Assembly (NCBI GenBank): GCA_014218215.1
Contig: CP043652.1
Location: 1,736,001 to 1,800,000, forward strand
DNA: 64,000 bases
From: Geodermatophilaceae bacterium NBWT11
Lineage (GTDB): Bacteria > Actinomycetota > Actinomycetes > Mycobacteriales > Geodermatophilaceae
Reading direction: 5' to 3'
The notes under the pieces are model-generated. The model was not told the DNA's origin, ran no database searches, and was given only the letters and a program-made list of their open reading frames with translations. This document shows, in pieces, positions 1-9,391 of the stretch. Position numbers and translations under genes: made by a program. Within the stretch, counting starts at the first letter, position 1. Every line of letters starts with the position of its first letter.

Positions 1-631
1 TCACCGTGGCGTCGGCGAACTGCGGGTTGGCGTCGGCGGCCTCGGTGAGCGAGCCGTCGACGTCCTCCAGCAGGGCCTGGGCCTCGTCGGCCTTGCCGAG
101 GGCCTCGCCGATCATCGTGGTGGCCTCGTCCCGGCCGACCAGGAAGGCGTCGGAGCCCTCGGGGCGGGCGAGCACCGGCACGAGCTGGGAGAGCTGGTCG
201 TACTCCTCCTGCTCGATGCCGCTGCCGATCGCGATCACCAGGTCGGGCTCCAGGGCCAGCACGTCCTCGACGGTGGGCACCTCGGCGACCGGCAGCAGCT
301 CGATGTCGCCCTCGGCGGCCGGCTCGTCCTGCGCCCACGGGCCCAGGCCCGGGACGGTGGCGTCGGGGAAGGTGGAGAACTCCTGGAAGGCCACCGGGGT
401 GACGCCGAGCGCGAGCACCGTGTCGACGTCGGTGTAGCCGGTGACCACGACGCGCTGGGGCTCGGACTCGATCGTGGTCTCCCCGAAGGCGTTCGGGATG
501 GTGACCGGGAAGGCCCCGTCGGAGGCGGTCGAGGACCCCTCGGCGGCGGGCTCGTCGGACCCGCCACCGCAGGCGGTCAGGGTCAGGGCAGTGACCGCGG
601 TGAGGGCGGCCAGGGTGGTGCGTCGGGACAT
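1..631 (-). CDS. Iron-siderophore ABC transporter substrate-binding lipoprotein (3' end outside window)
   Basis: The N-terminal 210 codons of an extracytoplasmic ferric-siderophore binding protein (FecB/FhuD-type, periplasmic_binding_2 fold). The protein starts MSRRTTLAALTAV and has a lipobox LTAC followed by a Gly/Ser-rich linker, so it should be a membrane-tethered lipoprotein. The motif FPVTIPNAFGETTIESEPQR followed by VVV is typical of the family. ATG at 629-631 is preceded by GAGGAA. It lies 25 bp downstream of a close paralogue on the same strand and is probably co-transcribed from the same iron-regulated promoter. The reading frame is open to the window edge, so the C-terminal lobe is not seen. 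Confidence 0.85.
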   Translation of the reverse strand, partial: MSRRTTLAALTAVTALTLTACGGGSDEPAAEGSSTASDGAFPVTIPNAFGETTIESEPQRVVVTGYTDVDTVLALGVTPVAFQEFSTFPDATVPGLGPWAQDEPAAEGDIELLPVAEVPTVEDVLALEPDLVIAIGSGIEQEEYDQLSQLVPVLARPEGSDAFLVGRDEATTMIGEALGKADEAQALLEDVDGSLTEAADANPQFADATV

Positions 632-656
632 CGGGGTTCCTCGTCGGGTCGTGGGG

Positions 657-1673
657 TCAGGCGGCGCTGGTGGCGGCGAGCGCCTGCACCAGCAACGGGG
701 TGAGCTGCTCGACGGCGAAGGGCGCCGAGAGCACGGTGTTGTAGGACATCGCGCCGCGCAGGTCGGCGTCGGGCAGCACGAGGCCACCGGCGGTCACCAC
801 AGGCAGGCCCTGGAGCACGGCGTCGGCCTCGACGACCGGTGCGCTGGCCTCGTCGGTGAGCACCACGAGCGCGTCCCCGTCGGCCAGGTCCAGGCGCTCG
901 CTGGACAGCTCGACGTAGAAGCTCTCCCCGGTGTCCTCGGCGAGGATGCCCTCGGGGACGGACAGGCCCAGCTGGTCCATGACCTGGCCACGAGCGTCGG
1001 CCGGCAGGTACGCGCCGTAGACCCCGCTGTAGGGCAGCAGCACCGCGGCGGTCGCACCCGCGAACTGCGGGTTGGCCGCGACGGCGTCGTCGAAGGCCGC
1101 GTCGGCGGTCTCGATCAGCTCCTCGCCCTCGGCCTCCTTGCCCAAGGCCTGCGCGATCATCCGGGTCGCGTCGTCCCGGCCCACGCCGTAGGCAGCGGTG
1201 CCCGCGGGGCGCACCAGGGTGGGGGCGACCTGGGAGAGCTGCTCGTAGACGGTCTCGTCGAAGCCGGCGGAGATGCCCACGATCAGGTCGGGGTCGAGAG
1301 CGGCGACCTCCTCGACGCTGACCTCGGCGGTCGGGTCGAGCACGGTCAGCTCGGCGCCGTCCAGGTACTCCTCCGCCCAGGGCCCCACGCCCGTCTCGGC
1401 GTAGAAGGAGAACGGCTGGACGGCGACCGGGACGACCCCGAGGGCCAGGATCGGGTCGGAGTCGGTCACCCCGAGAGCGACCACCCGCTCGGGGGCCTCC
1501 TCGATCGTCGTGCTGCCCCAGATGTGGTCGACGGTCACCGGGAAGGCCGCCGAGGACGACCCGGGTGCCGTGCCCGCTGCGGCGGGCTCGTCGTCCCCGG
1601 ACCCGCAGGCGGCCAGCCCCCCGACCAGCAGGGACGTGGACAGGACGGCGGTCAGACGGGCAGTGCGGCGCAA
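657..1673 (-). CDS. Iron-siderophore ABC transporter substrate-binding lipoprotein
   Basis: A complete 338-aa ferric-siderophore binding lipoprotein. It has a signal peptide with lipobox LAAC (Cys about residue 23), a Ser/Ala linker, then the two-lobed binding fold: VTVDHIWGSTTIEEAPERVV near 46-65 and EVAALDPDLIVGISAG near 123-138. It is a paralogue of the next gene downstream, so the locus has a tandem pair that may bind different siderophores. ATG start with GAGGAG about 6 bases upstream. A 19-bp IdeR/DtxR-like box (1694-1712) lies about 20 bp upstream of the start, so iron repression is likely. No permease or ATPase is in the window; they may lie beyond the left edge. Confidence 0.9.
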   Translation of the reverse strand: MRRTARLTAVLSTSLLVGGLAACGSGDDEPAAAGTAPGSSSAAFPVTVDHIWGSTTIEEAPERVVALGVTDSDPILALGVVPVAVQPFSFYAETGVGPWAEEYLDGAELTVLDPTAEVSVEEVAALDPDLIVGISAGFDETVYEQLSQVAPTLVRPAGTAAYGVGRDDATRMIAQALGKEAEGEELIETADAAFDDAVAANPQFAGATAAVLLPYSGVYGAYLPADARGQVMDQLGLSVPEGILAEDTGESFYVELSSERLDLADGDALVVLTDEASAPVVEADAVLQGLPVVTAGGLVLPDADLRGAMSYNTVLSAPFAVEQLTPLLVQALAATSAA

Positions 1674-1693
1674 CGGAGCTCCTCGGTCAGTGG

Positions 1694-1712
1694 TGAGGGC
1701 AGCCTAACCTGA
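1694..1712 (-). promoter_or_regulatory. Candidate IdeR/DtxR iron box
   Basis: Read on the minus strand this is TCAGGTTAGGCTGCCCTCA, which matches the IdeR/DtxR consensus TTAGGTTAGGCTAACCTAA at 15 of 19 positions, with the left half nearly perfect. It ends about 20 bp before the start of the siderophore-binding lipoprotein gene, where a metal-dependent repressor would block transcription. It overlaps the last codons of the upstream acyl-CoA dehydrogenase gene. Confidence 0.7.
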
Positions 1713-2714
1713 GCTGGGCAGCAGCTGTGTCAGCAGTGCCGCGCGGATGCTCGGTCGGGAGCCGAAGACGAGCAGGAACAGCGCCTCGCGGGCCAGCCGC
1801 TCCGCCGGGTGCCCGCGGCCGACCGAGCGGCTGCCGGTGGCCACGGCGAGCAGTCCGCTCGCGCGGTGGGCCAGCGCCGCGGCGGCCGCCCGGGCGGCGG
1901 GCAGCTCCGCCGGGCCGGCGGCGTCCAGCTGTGCGCGGACGGCGGCGAGGTCGGCGTCCAGGGCGGGCAGCTCGGCCAGCCGGGCGCACCGGGCGGCCAC
2001 CCCGAGGGCCAGCGAGCCGTTGGGGCGCAGCCCCGCCGGGTCACCGGCCTGCCAGCGGGCCATCGGCACGGTGCGCACCAGCCGGCCGGCCGGCACCCGG
2101 TGGCCACGCACCGACAGCTCGACGGTGGAGCTGGCCTCCACCGCGACCAGCCGCTGCGGGTCCGCGGTGAGCGTGGGGCCCTCGACGGCGTCGACGAGCA
2201 GGAAGTGCACGACGTCCGCGGCGTCCCGGGCAGCGACCAGGAGCACGTCCACGTGTGCCCAGCCGGTGACCCACGGGACCCCGCCGTCCAGCACGAACTC
2301 CGCACCCTCCCGACGCACGGTGATCGCCGGGGGCCCGGGCCGGGTGGCGGCCAGCAGCGCGATGCCCGAGCGGGTGCGGCCGGCGCAGAGGTCGGCCAGG
2401 AACTCCTCGCGCAGCGCCGCGGGCGCCTCGGCGACCATCCGGGGCACGCCCAGGTGCTGCAGCCAGACGAACGTGGTCGCCAGGTCGCCCCCGGCGAGTG
2501 CCTCGACCACCGCGTGCACCGTGGCCTGGTCGGCACCTGCCCCGCCGGCAGCCACCGGGCCGGTCAGCCCGTAGAGCCCGGCCGCGGCCAGCGTCTGCAG
2601 GTGCGAGGTGGGCACCACCCCGGCGGCGTCCACCTCACCGGCGACCGGGAAGAACACGTCGTCGGCGATCGTCTGGGCCCGTGCGATGAGCTCGTCCACC
2701 CCGCCATCGTCCAC
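1704..2714 (-). CDS. Acyl-CoA dehydrogenase family protein
   Basis: A 336-aa flavoprotein-like acyl-CoA dehydrogenase. The N-terminal helical domain contains LAAAGLYGLTGPVAAGGAGA (about 43-62). The central beta domain has the FAD/substrate loop VLDGGVPWVTGWAHVDVLLV, the counterpart of the usual G(x)KxWxTxA segment. The C-terminal part is shorter and more divergent than in typical 380-aa family members, so the exact substrate and even catalysis are uncertain. The start is near a divergent mechanosensitive channel gene. Its stop codon lies inside the iron box of the next gene; I see no functional link to iron uptake. Confidence 0.8.
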   Translation of the reverse strand: MDDGGVDELIARAQTIADDVFFPVAGEVDAAGVVPTSHLQTLAAAGLYGLTGPVAAGGAGADQATVHAVVEALAGGDLATTFVWLQHLGVPRMVAEAPAALREEFLADLCAGRTRSGIALLAATRPGPPAITVRREGAEFVLDGGVPWVTGWAHVDVLLVAARDAADVVHFLLVDAVEGPTLTADPQRLVAVEASSTVELSVRGHRVPAGRLVRTVPMARWQAGDPAGLRPNGSLALGVAARCARLAELPALDADLAAVRAQLDAAGPAELPAARAAAAALAHRASGLLAVATGSRSVGRGHPAERLAREALFLLVFGSRPSIRAALLTQLLPSSG

Positions 2715-2737
2715 ACTGCACGGGTGGGAGCGCCGGG

Positions 2738-3655
2738 GTGAGCGGGCTGAGCGACATCACCGACTGGTTCGCCGGCCGGTTCCTCGAGGCCGTGCTGATC
2801 GTGCTGGGCGCGGTGCTGCTGGCCCGCCTCGCCGGCTGGACCGGTGGCCGGATCACCAGGCGGATCGACACCGCCGCCGCGGCGTCCGGTGAGCTGGTGC
2901 GCTCCGAGGCCGCCAAGCACCGGCACTCCCTCACCCAGGTGGTCACCTGGGCCGCGGTCGTGCTGGTCTACACCGTCGCCGTCGTGCTGGTGCTCTCCAC
3001 CCTGGGCGTGCCGATCACCAGCCTGGTCGCACCGGCCACCGTGCTCGGTGTCGGGCTCGGCTTCGGTGCCCAGCGGCTGGTCCAGGACGTGCTGGCCGGG
3101 TTCTTCATCATCACCGAGCGGCAGTACGGCTACGGCGACTCCGTCGGCATCGTCACCCTCGGCGGGCAGGCCGACGCCTACGGCACCGTCGAGGACGTCA
3201 CGCTGCGGATCACCCGGCTGCGCTCCCCGGACGGCGAGGTCGTGCACATCCCCAACGGCCAGGTCATCCGGGCGGTCAACTACTCCCGGGACTGGGCCCG
3301 CGCGGTCATCGACGTGCCCGTGCCCGCCGGCAACGACCCCGAGCGCTTCGACGCCCTGCTGCAGACCGTCGGCGAGCAGGCCTTCGCCGACCCCCAGCTG
3401 GGCCCGATGCTGCTCGACCCGCCCACCGTCATGGGAGCCGAGAGCCTGGAGCTCGACCAGGTCGACGTCCGCGTCGTGGCCCGCACGCTGCCGGGCAAGC
3501 AGTTCGACGTCAGCCGGGAGCTGCGTGCCCGGATCGCCCGCGCGCTGGCCCGCGAGGGCCTGGCCAGCACCCCGCAGGACGCCACGCCGCCGGCCGCCGG
3601 ACCGCCCACCGACGGTGAGCGCGCCGCCGTCCGCACCCGGGACGACGGCGCGTGA
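2738..3655 (+). CDS. Mechanosensitive ion channel (MscS family)
   Basis: A 305-aa small-conductance mechanosensitive channel protein that releases solutes on hypo-osmotic shock. It has an N-terminal membrane helix (about 15-35), a second at 68-90, then the pore-lining TM3 region with the Gly/Ala-rich pattern TVLGVGLGFGAQRLVQDVLA and the typical FIITERQYGYGDSV and VEDVTLRITRLRSPDGEVVHIPNG beta-domain motifs. The C-terminus is a Pro/Thr-rich tail. The start is GTG. The gene overlaps the next one by 4 bases (GTGA), so the two are likely translated together. Confidence 0.92.
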   Translation: MSGLSDITDWFAGRFLEAVLIVLGAVLLARLAGWTGGRITRRIDTAAAASGELVRSEAAKHRHSLTQVVTWAAVVLVYTVAVVLVLSTLGVPITSLVAPATVLGVGLGFGAQRLVQDVLAGFFIITERQYGYGDSVGIVTLGGQADAYGTVEDVTLRITRLRSPDGEVVHIPNGQVIRAVNYSRDWARAVIDVPVPAGNDPERFDALLQTVGEQAFADPQLGPMLLDPPTVMGAESLELDQVDVRVVARTLPGKQFDVSRELRARIARALAREGLASTPQDATPPAAGPPTDGERAAVRTRDDGA

Positions 3656-4170
3656 CCCGGCCCCCGGACCCCGCCGACCAGCACCCCACCGAGGTCGTCC
3701 CGACGGTGGGTCGCGCCGACACCGCCCCGGTGCCGACCGTCGAGCCCGCCCCCAGCGGGCGGGAGCGGCTGTTCCCCCGGTCCCGGCCCGGCCACCTCGG
3801 CCCCCTGCGCACCTCGACCGTCGTCCTGGCCGTGCTGTTCGTCGCGGTGTTCGCGCTGTGGGTGACGGTGCGGCCCCCGACGCCGCAGACCGAGGGCACC
3901 ACGACCCCGGCGGTGCAGACCACCGTGGAGCAGCCGGTGCCCACGACCGAGGCCCCGGCGCCCACGACGACGGCCCCGGCCACCACGAGCGACGAGCCCA
4001 CGACGACCCCGCGGACGACGACGACCAGCCGCCCCACCACCACCGCGCCGACCACCACCGGGGACGACGACCCGACCTCGACGCCGGCAACCACCACCCC
4101 GGCGCCCACCACGACCCGTCCACCGGCCACCACGCAGCCGCCGACGTCCTCCGAGGCCCCGGAGACCTGA
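3652..4170 (+). CDS. Single-pass membrane protein with Thr/Pro-rich extracellular tail
   Basis: 172 aa, no recognised enzyme domain. It has a charged cytoplasmic N-terminus of about 55 residues, one membrane segment (TSTVVLAVLFVAVFALWVTV, about 59-78), and then about 90 residues almost entirely Thr, Pro, Ala and Glu, resembling an O-glycosylated stalk. The GTG start overlaps the stop of the MscS gene, suggesting a partner role at the membrane or cell wall, but this is inference. It is followed by a strong stem-loop. Function unknown. Confidence 0.75.
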   Translation: MTRPPDPADQHPTEVVPTVGRADTAPVPTVEPAPSGRERLFPRSRPGHLGPLRTSTVVLAVLFVAVFALWVTVRPPTPQTEGTTTPAVQTTVEQPVPTTEAPAPTTTAPATTSDEPTTTPRTTTTSRPTTTAPTTTGDDDPTSTPATTTPAPTTTRPPATTQPPTSSEAPET

Positions 4171-4173
4171 CCG

Positions 4174-4232
4174 TCGAGTGCACGACTGCCGTGGGCACCG
4201 GGGCTCCGGGACCACGGCAGTCGTGAACTCGA
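4174..4232. terminator. Bidirectional stem-loop terminator
   Basis: Perfect 14-bp arms CACGACTGCCGTGG (4181-4194) and CCACGGCAGTCGTG (4212-4225) separated by 17 nt, extended by a further 6 bp (4174-4179 with 4227-4232) after one mismatch. It sits between the ends of two convergent genes, four bases after the plus-strand stop and 18 bases from the minus-strand stop. No U-tract is present, as is usual in high-GC actinobacteria. Confidence 0.8.
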
Positions 4233-4249
4233 GGGCCGACCGCGGTGGG

Positions 4250-7200
4250 TCAGTCGGCGGTGCGGCGCCGGCGGACGGTCAGCAGGGCCGTGCCGCCGCC
4301 GAGCAGCAGCACCCCGAGCAGCGCGGTCAGGGCGACCGGGGACCCGGTGCTGGCCAGCCCCCCGGGCCGGGAGCCCTCGGCCGTGCCCCCGCCGGCGCCG
4401 TCGCCGCCGTCGGGCCGGGTCACCCCGGGACCGCCCGGCGCACCGGGCACACCGGGCGCCGTCGGACCGCCCGTGCCGGGGCCGGCCGGGCCACCCGTGC
4501 CAGGACCCCCGGTGCCAGGACCACCCGTGCCGGGACCCCCGGTGCCAGGGCCACCCGTCCCCGGGTCGGCGCCGGCCACCGTGAACAGCCGGACCTCGGA
4601 CAGGTCGACCGCGCCGTAGGGGTCCGTCGTCCGCACGTACCAGCCGTGCGTGCCCACCCCCGGGTCAGCCCAGGTCGCGGTGACCCGGGTGCCGCTGGGC
4701 ACGTCGGCCACCGTGGCGATGGTCGAGGTGGTCAGCAGCTCGACGGCGAACCCGTCGGTGGCCAGCGTCTTGGTCCGCTGCTCCAGGCCGATCGCCGCGA
4801 ACGGGATCGTGAACTCCTGGTGCTCGGGGGCCAGCGTCGGGTCCTCGGAGTCGTACTGCATCAGGTACGGGGAGAAGGTGCGGGCCAGCACCTGCTGGTC
4901 GGCAGTGGAGAAGTGCAGCAGCCGCAGGAAGGACTGCCCGCCCTCCGGCAGGCCCTGGTAGTCGAAGAGCACCTGGTAGACCGAGCGGTCCGCGGCGCCG
5001 TCCCCGTCGTCGTCGAACTCGTCGACCCGGGTGAAGGCGTCGTGGTAGTGCCCGGAGAACACCATGGCCACGTTCGGGTTGGTCGCGACGACCTCGTCGT
5101 AGACCTGCTGCGGCACCGGGCCGAGCCCACCGGTGGTGAGCATGTACTCGTGCAGGTTGATCACGGCCGTGCGCTCGGGGTACTGGGCCAGCACCTCGTT
5201 CATCCAGTCGATCTCGGCCTGGCCCGGTCCCCAGCCCATGTAGAGCATCAGGAAGTCCATCCCGCCCGCGGTGATCAGGTCGTAGTGCCCGCGGTTGTCC
5301 TGGTAGCTCTCCCCGTACCAGGGGTTGCCGGCGAACCGGGCCTCCCCGAAGAACCGGCTGAACTCGGTGTAGTCCCCGTCCATCTGGCCGACGTCGTGGT
5401 TGCCGGCCAGCACGCCGTAGGGCAGGCCGGCCTCGTCGAGGGCGCGGTAGGCCGGGTCGGCGTTGGCCCACTGGGCCGGGTCGCCGGCGTCGTCCACGAC
5501 GTCGCCGGTGTGGAAGACGTACTGCAGGTTGAGCTCGTCGCGGCGGTCGAGGAAGTAGTCGTGGATGTCGGTCTGCCGCTGCGGGTAGCTGGCGTTGTAG
5601 TACTGGGTGTCGGACTCCCAGCCGAGGGTGAAGTCGTAGTCCGAGCGCGGGGTGTCCTCGGGGTGGAACGGGTCCACCGGGGTGGCCGACGTCGACAGGT
5701 CGGCCCCGGCGAAGCCCTCCGAGTGCTGCACCAGCACGGTGATGGCCCCGTCGGTGACGTGTCCGGCGACCGGGACCAGTGCGGCGAGCTCGAAGTCGGT
5801 GGCGGCCCCGTCGGTGGTGACGTACCGGTCCACCTCGATCCAGCCCCCGGTGGCCGCGTCCTGCACGTACAGCAGGACCTTGGCCTCGGCGTTGGCCGAG
5901 CCCGACCAGCTGACCCGGGCCAGGGCGTCCTCCGTGCCGGCCGGGACGGCGACCCGGAACAGCTGGTAGGGGAAGGCGCTGTCCGAGCTCACCCCGGTGT
6001 CCAGGCCGTCGACGCCGGACAGCGCCGCGACGTCGGCCCCGGTGAGCAGCTGGGCGTCGCTGCGGTCGGTGCCCGCGGCGATGCCGGTCACCCCCTGCGA
6101 GCTGGTGACCCCGGCGTCCCCGGGCACCAGCCGGTGGCCCTCGGCGAACTCGACGTCCAGGACGTCGCCGCTGGGGTCGGTGACCGTCGCGGACAGCTCC
6201 GCCGAGCCGTCCACCGCAGCCCCGTCCGCCGGACCGCCCAGGGTCGCCTCGGGCTGCTCGACCGGGGTCGTGAAGACCACGGTGCGGACCGCCTCGTTGC
6301 CGACGGCGTCCGTGGCCGTGACGACGAACCGGTGGTCCCCGGCCGGCAGCGTGAGCGAGGACGTGGCCAGCGGCAGCGTCACCGGGGCCCCGTCCAGCGT
6401 GGCCTCCAGCGACGCGAGCCCCGAACCGGCGTCGGTGCCGGTGGCCCCGACGGTGAAGTCCCCGCGGTAGGTGACGCCGTCCCCGACCGTGGTCGCGACC
6501 GCCGGCGCGGTGTTGTCCACCACGACGGTCGCCGCAGCCGAGTCGGTGCCGTCGGTGGCGGCGACGGTGTGCGGGCCGTCGGCGACAGCAGTGGTGTCCC
6601 AGTCGTGGGCCACCGCGGTGAACGCGTCGCCCGGCAGGGTGAACCGGGCGTCGTAGTAGTCGAGCTTGCCGGCGCTGTCGCCCATCGACAGCACCCGCGT
6701 CGGGTCGTCGTACCCGGCCGGGGTCAGGGTGCGACCGTCCGGCAGCACCAGGCGCAGGCCCCGGATGGTGAAGTCGTCGTTGTTCTCGTCCGGGTCGATC
6801 TCCGGGGCGGCCTTCGTCCCGGCCCACACGCTGACGACGAGCTCGTCGCCCTGACGCACGTAGGACAGCGGCACCGCGGTGCTCACCGTCTGGTACCCGG
6901 TGGGCGGTCCGTCGTCGACGACGGCGAGGACGTCCTCCCCGACCAGGATGCCGTTGCGGAAGAACGTGTTGACCCCGGCGATCTCCACGACGAACTGCGG
7001 GGCGGACTCCAGCGCCGGCGCGACATCGCCCACCGGACTGCCGTCGATGGACAGCTGCACGGCCGCCGGGTACGTGTCCCCCGCGGCGGAGACCGTCGTC
7101 GTCCCGCTGACGAAGCCGCCGCCGGTGACCGACAGCCGCACCGGGGAGGTGTCCACCCCGGCGATCGGCACCCGCACGACGTCGGTGCGGGTGGTCGAGG

Positions 7201-8786
7201 TGCCGTCGGATGCCTCGAACCAGTACTCGTAGAACGTCTTGCCGGTCAGGTCGGCCGCCGCGATCGTCGTCGCGTAGCCGGCCTGGCCGTCGGTGGTCAG
7301 GGCCAGCACCCGTTCGGTGTCGTCGACGTCGCTGCGCAGGTGCAGGGTGACCCGGCGGACGAGCACGTCGTCGGTGACCGTGGCCGCGACGACCGCGTCG
7401 GCGGTGGGGTCGAGCTCGGCGGGCGTGGTGTCGGTGACGACCGGGGCGGTGGTGTCGGCCGGGATCTGCACCGGCGCGGCCGGGCGCTGGTCGGCGGTCA
7501 CGGCGCCCGGGGACGCGACGTCGGTGCGCAGCAGCGCCCGGCGCAGCGGGTCTGCCGGGTCGGACCCGTACTGGATGCCCCGGTCGGCGTCGACGTCGTC
7601 GGCCCCGGCCAGGTTGTAGTAGGCCCGGCTGAACGGGACGCCGGTGGAGGTGCCGACCTCCAGTCCGCGGGCGGAGCCGTTGGCCATGCCCCCGACCGAC
7701 ATCTCGACCAGGTCGACCCCGGCGGTCAGCGCGGTGCCGAAGTGGGTGTTGAAGTCGGCCGCGGTGAGGGCGTCGTTCGGGCCGTTCTTGACCCAGAGCA
7801 CGAGCGTGCCCCCGGCCGGGACGACGACGTCACCCGGGACAGCGGGCCAGTCGACGACCTGGGAGCTGGTGAGGTCGGCCAGCGGGTAGAGGTAGCGCAG
7901 CGTCAGGTCCGCGTAGGGCACGGGCGCCGTCGTGGGGTTGTGCAACTCGACGAACTCGTACCCGTCCGCGCTGCCGACGTTGCGGCTGTCGGGCAGCAGC
8001 TCGGTGACGACCAGCGGGCTGACCGCGCCCGCCGGGACCTCGGGCTCGGGCTGCGGGTCGGGCTGCGGCTCGGGGTCGGGCTCGGGGTCCGGCTCGGGGT
8101 CCGGCTCGGGGGCCGCCGGCGGGACCAGGGCGGCCGGGTCGACGAGACCCGGCGAGGGCGGGGCCGGCGAGGTGCGCAGCAGGGCCGCGCCCGGGGCGGC
8201 CGGGACGCCGAAGTGCGCCGAGGCGTCGACCCCGACGGAGCCCGCCGGGTAGAACGACCAGCTCAGCAGGCTGCCGTCGCCGTCCACCAGCCGGATCGAC
8301 CGGTTGCCGCCGTTGGCGAGACCGGGCTGCCCGGTGACCCGCACCAGGTCGAACCCCTCGGCCGCGGTGCCACCGACGGAGGCCGCGTGGGCGCGGAAAC
8401 TCCTCCTCCGAGCGCGCGGGGCTGTCGACCGAACCGCTCACGTAGTCGACCCAGAGCACCAGCGGGCGTCCGGGCTGGACGACGGTCCCGGCGGGGACGC
8501 TCAGCGGCACGTCGCGGGCGCGGTCGTCGGAGTCCACGTAGCCGTAGGCCACCGTGACACCGCGAGCGGACAGGTCGATCGGCGCACCGGTGGTGTTCAC
8601 CAGCTCCACGAACTCGAAGTCGTCGGCGCCGCCACCCCCGACCGTCGTGGTGTCCGGGGCGATCTCGGAGACGAACAAGGGCGGCGGGGTGGCGGCCGCG
8701 GCGGGCGGTGCCAGCAGCGCCACGGTGCCGACGGCCAGCGCCGCGGCCAGGACGCCAGAGGCGATCCGGTCTCTCAGGGGGTGCAC
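4250..8786 (-). CDS. Surface-anchored lamin-tail/Ig-like/calcineurin-like metallophosphoesterase, frameshifted near 8397
   Basis: A very large cell-surface protein of about 1511 aa, interrupted by a single-base frameshift. Frame 1 (8786 to about 8398) gives a signal peptide ending AAAA and a lamin-tail domain (LFVSEIAPDT, FEFVELVNTTGAPIDL). Frame 2 (about 8396 to 4250) continues that domain (GFDLVRVTGQPGLANGGNRS). It then has a Pro-Glu-Asp repeat linker, a second lamin-tail domain, Ig-like domains, and a calcineurin-like phosphoesterase with SDTQYY, HTGDVVDD, GNHDVG, NLHEY and SGHYHD metal-binding motifs. The C-terminal end is a GPGTG repeat, LASTG sorting signal, membrane helix and RRRR tail, so class E sortase anchoring is likely. 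GTG start with GAGG. Deleting one A of the AAA at 8397-8399 restores one frame. Either a sequencing error or a recent inactivation. Confidence 0.82.
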
Positions 8787-8872
8787 AGGGGGTCCTCACG
8801 AGGTGGTCGGTCGGTTCCCGGCAAGGACACAGACCGGCCACGACCCCGAGGTGGCCACGACGGGGCCCACCG

Positions 8873-8901
8873 GGTGAACACCGCGTTGAGAGGTGGTGAG
8901 C
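8873..8901 (-). promoter_or_regulatory. Possible PHO-box-like direct repeats
   Basis: On the minus strand GCTCACC (8901-8895) and GTTCACC (8879-8873) lie exactly 22 bp apart, two 11-bp turns, with a weaker CTCAACG between them. Actinobacterial PhoP boxes are 11-bp direct repeats of GTTCACC-like units. The site is about 87 bp upstream of the metallophosphoesterase start, so phosphate control is plausible but unproven. Confidence 0.35.
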
Positions 8902-8905
8902 CCCG

Positions 8906-9391
8906 CTAACGGCTGAGGCGCCGCTCCAGGGCCACCGGGTCGAAGGACCGCGGCCTGCGGCGGAACGCGAAGGTCGACCCCGCGCCGACCTCCTCGTGCG
9001 TGGGCGGGGTGTCGGCCGGGACGCCGCCCACCGGGTGGGGCTCCCCCGGCAGCTGGTCGACAGCGTGGTCCCAGCGCAGGCCGGCGAGGTCGGCGGCCCG
9101 GTGCAGCAGGCCGGCGACCACCCAGACGTCGCGTCGGTCCAGCGGCCCGGCGGCGACCACCACCAGCGCCGACACCGCGGTGCGCAGCAGCTCGGGGTCC
9201 CGACTGCGGACGACGCGGGTCGCAGCGTCCTCGACCCAGCCCAGCAGCACCCAGGCTCGCCCGACGGACAGCGCCTCCGCCGTCCACCCGGACGGATCCT
9301 GCCGCAGCGACCGCTCGACCTGCGCCTCCCAGGGCGAGCCGAGCGCCGGGACGCCGTCCCCGGGGTGCGCGTCGAGCAGCGGCAGCACCAT
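8906..9391 (-). CDS. Hypothetical protein
   Basis: 161 aa, cytoplasmic, mostly helical, rich in Arg, Ala, Leu and Trp; no family recognised. The central segment (VSALVVVAAGPLDRRDVWVVAGLLHRAADL) suggests a small all-alpha fold. The last third is Pro-rich with HPVGGVPADTPPTHEEVGAG. The ATG overlaps the stop of the upstream alcohol dehydrogenase by 1 base, so it is translationally coupled to it. Real by coding bias and coupling; function unknown. Confidence 0.6.
   Translation of the reverse strand: MVLPLLDAHPGDGVPALGSPWEAQVERSLRQDPSGWTAEALSVGRAWVLLGWVEDAATRVVRSRDPELLRTAVSALVVVAAGPLDRRDVWVVAGLLHRAADLAGLRWDHAVDQLPGEPHPVGGVPADTPPTHEEVGAGSTFAFRRRPRSFDPVALERRLSR

Noticed and set aside
441-1712. 423-codon plus-strand open frame across the siderophore-binding genes
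   Set aside because: Antisense artefact of high GC; the two lipoproteins on the minus strand are unambiguous.
4178-8557. 1459-codon open frame on the plus strand
   Set aside because: Antisense shadow of the surface metallophosphoesterase; Gly/Arg/Val-rich composition without any domain, while the minus strand has clear motifs.
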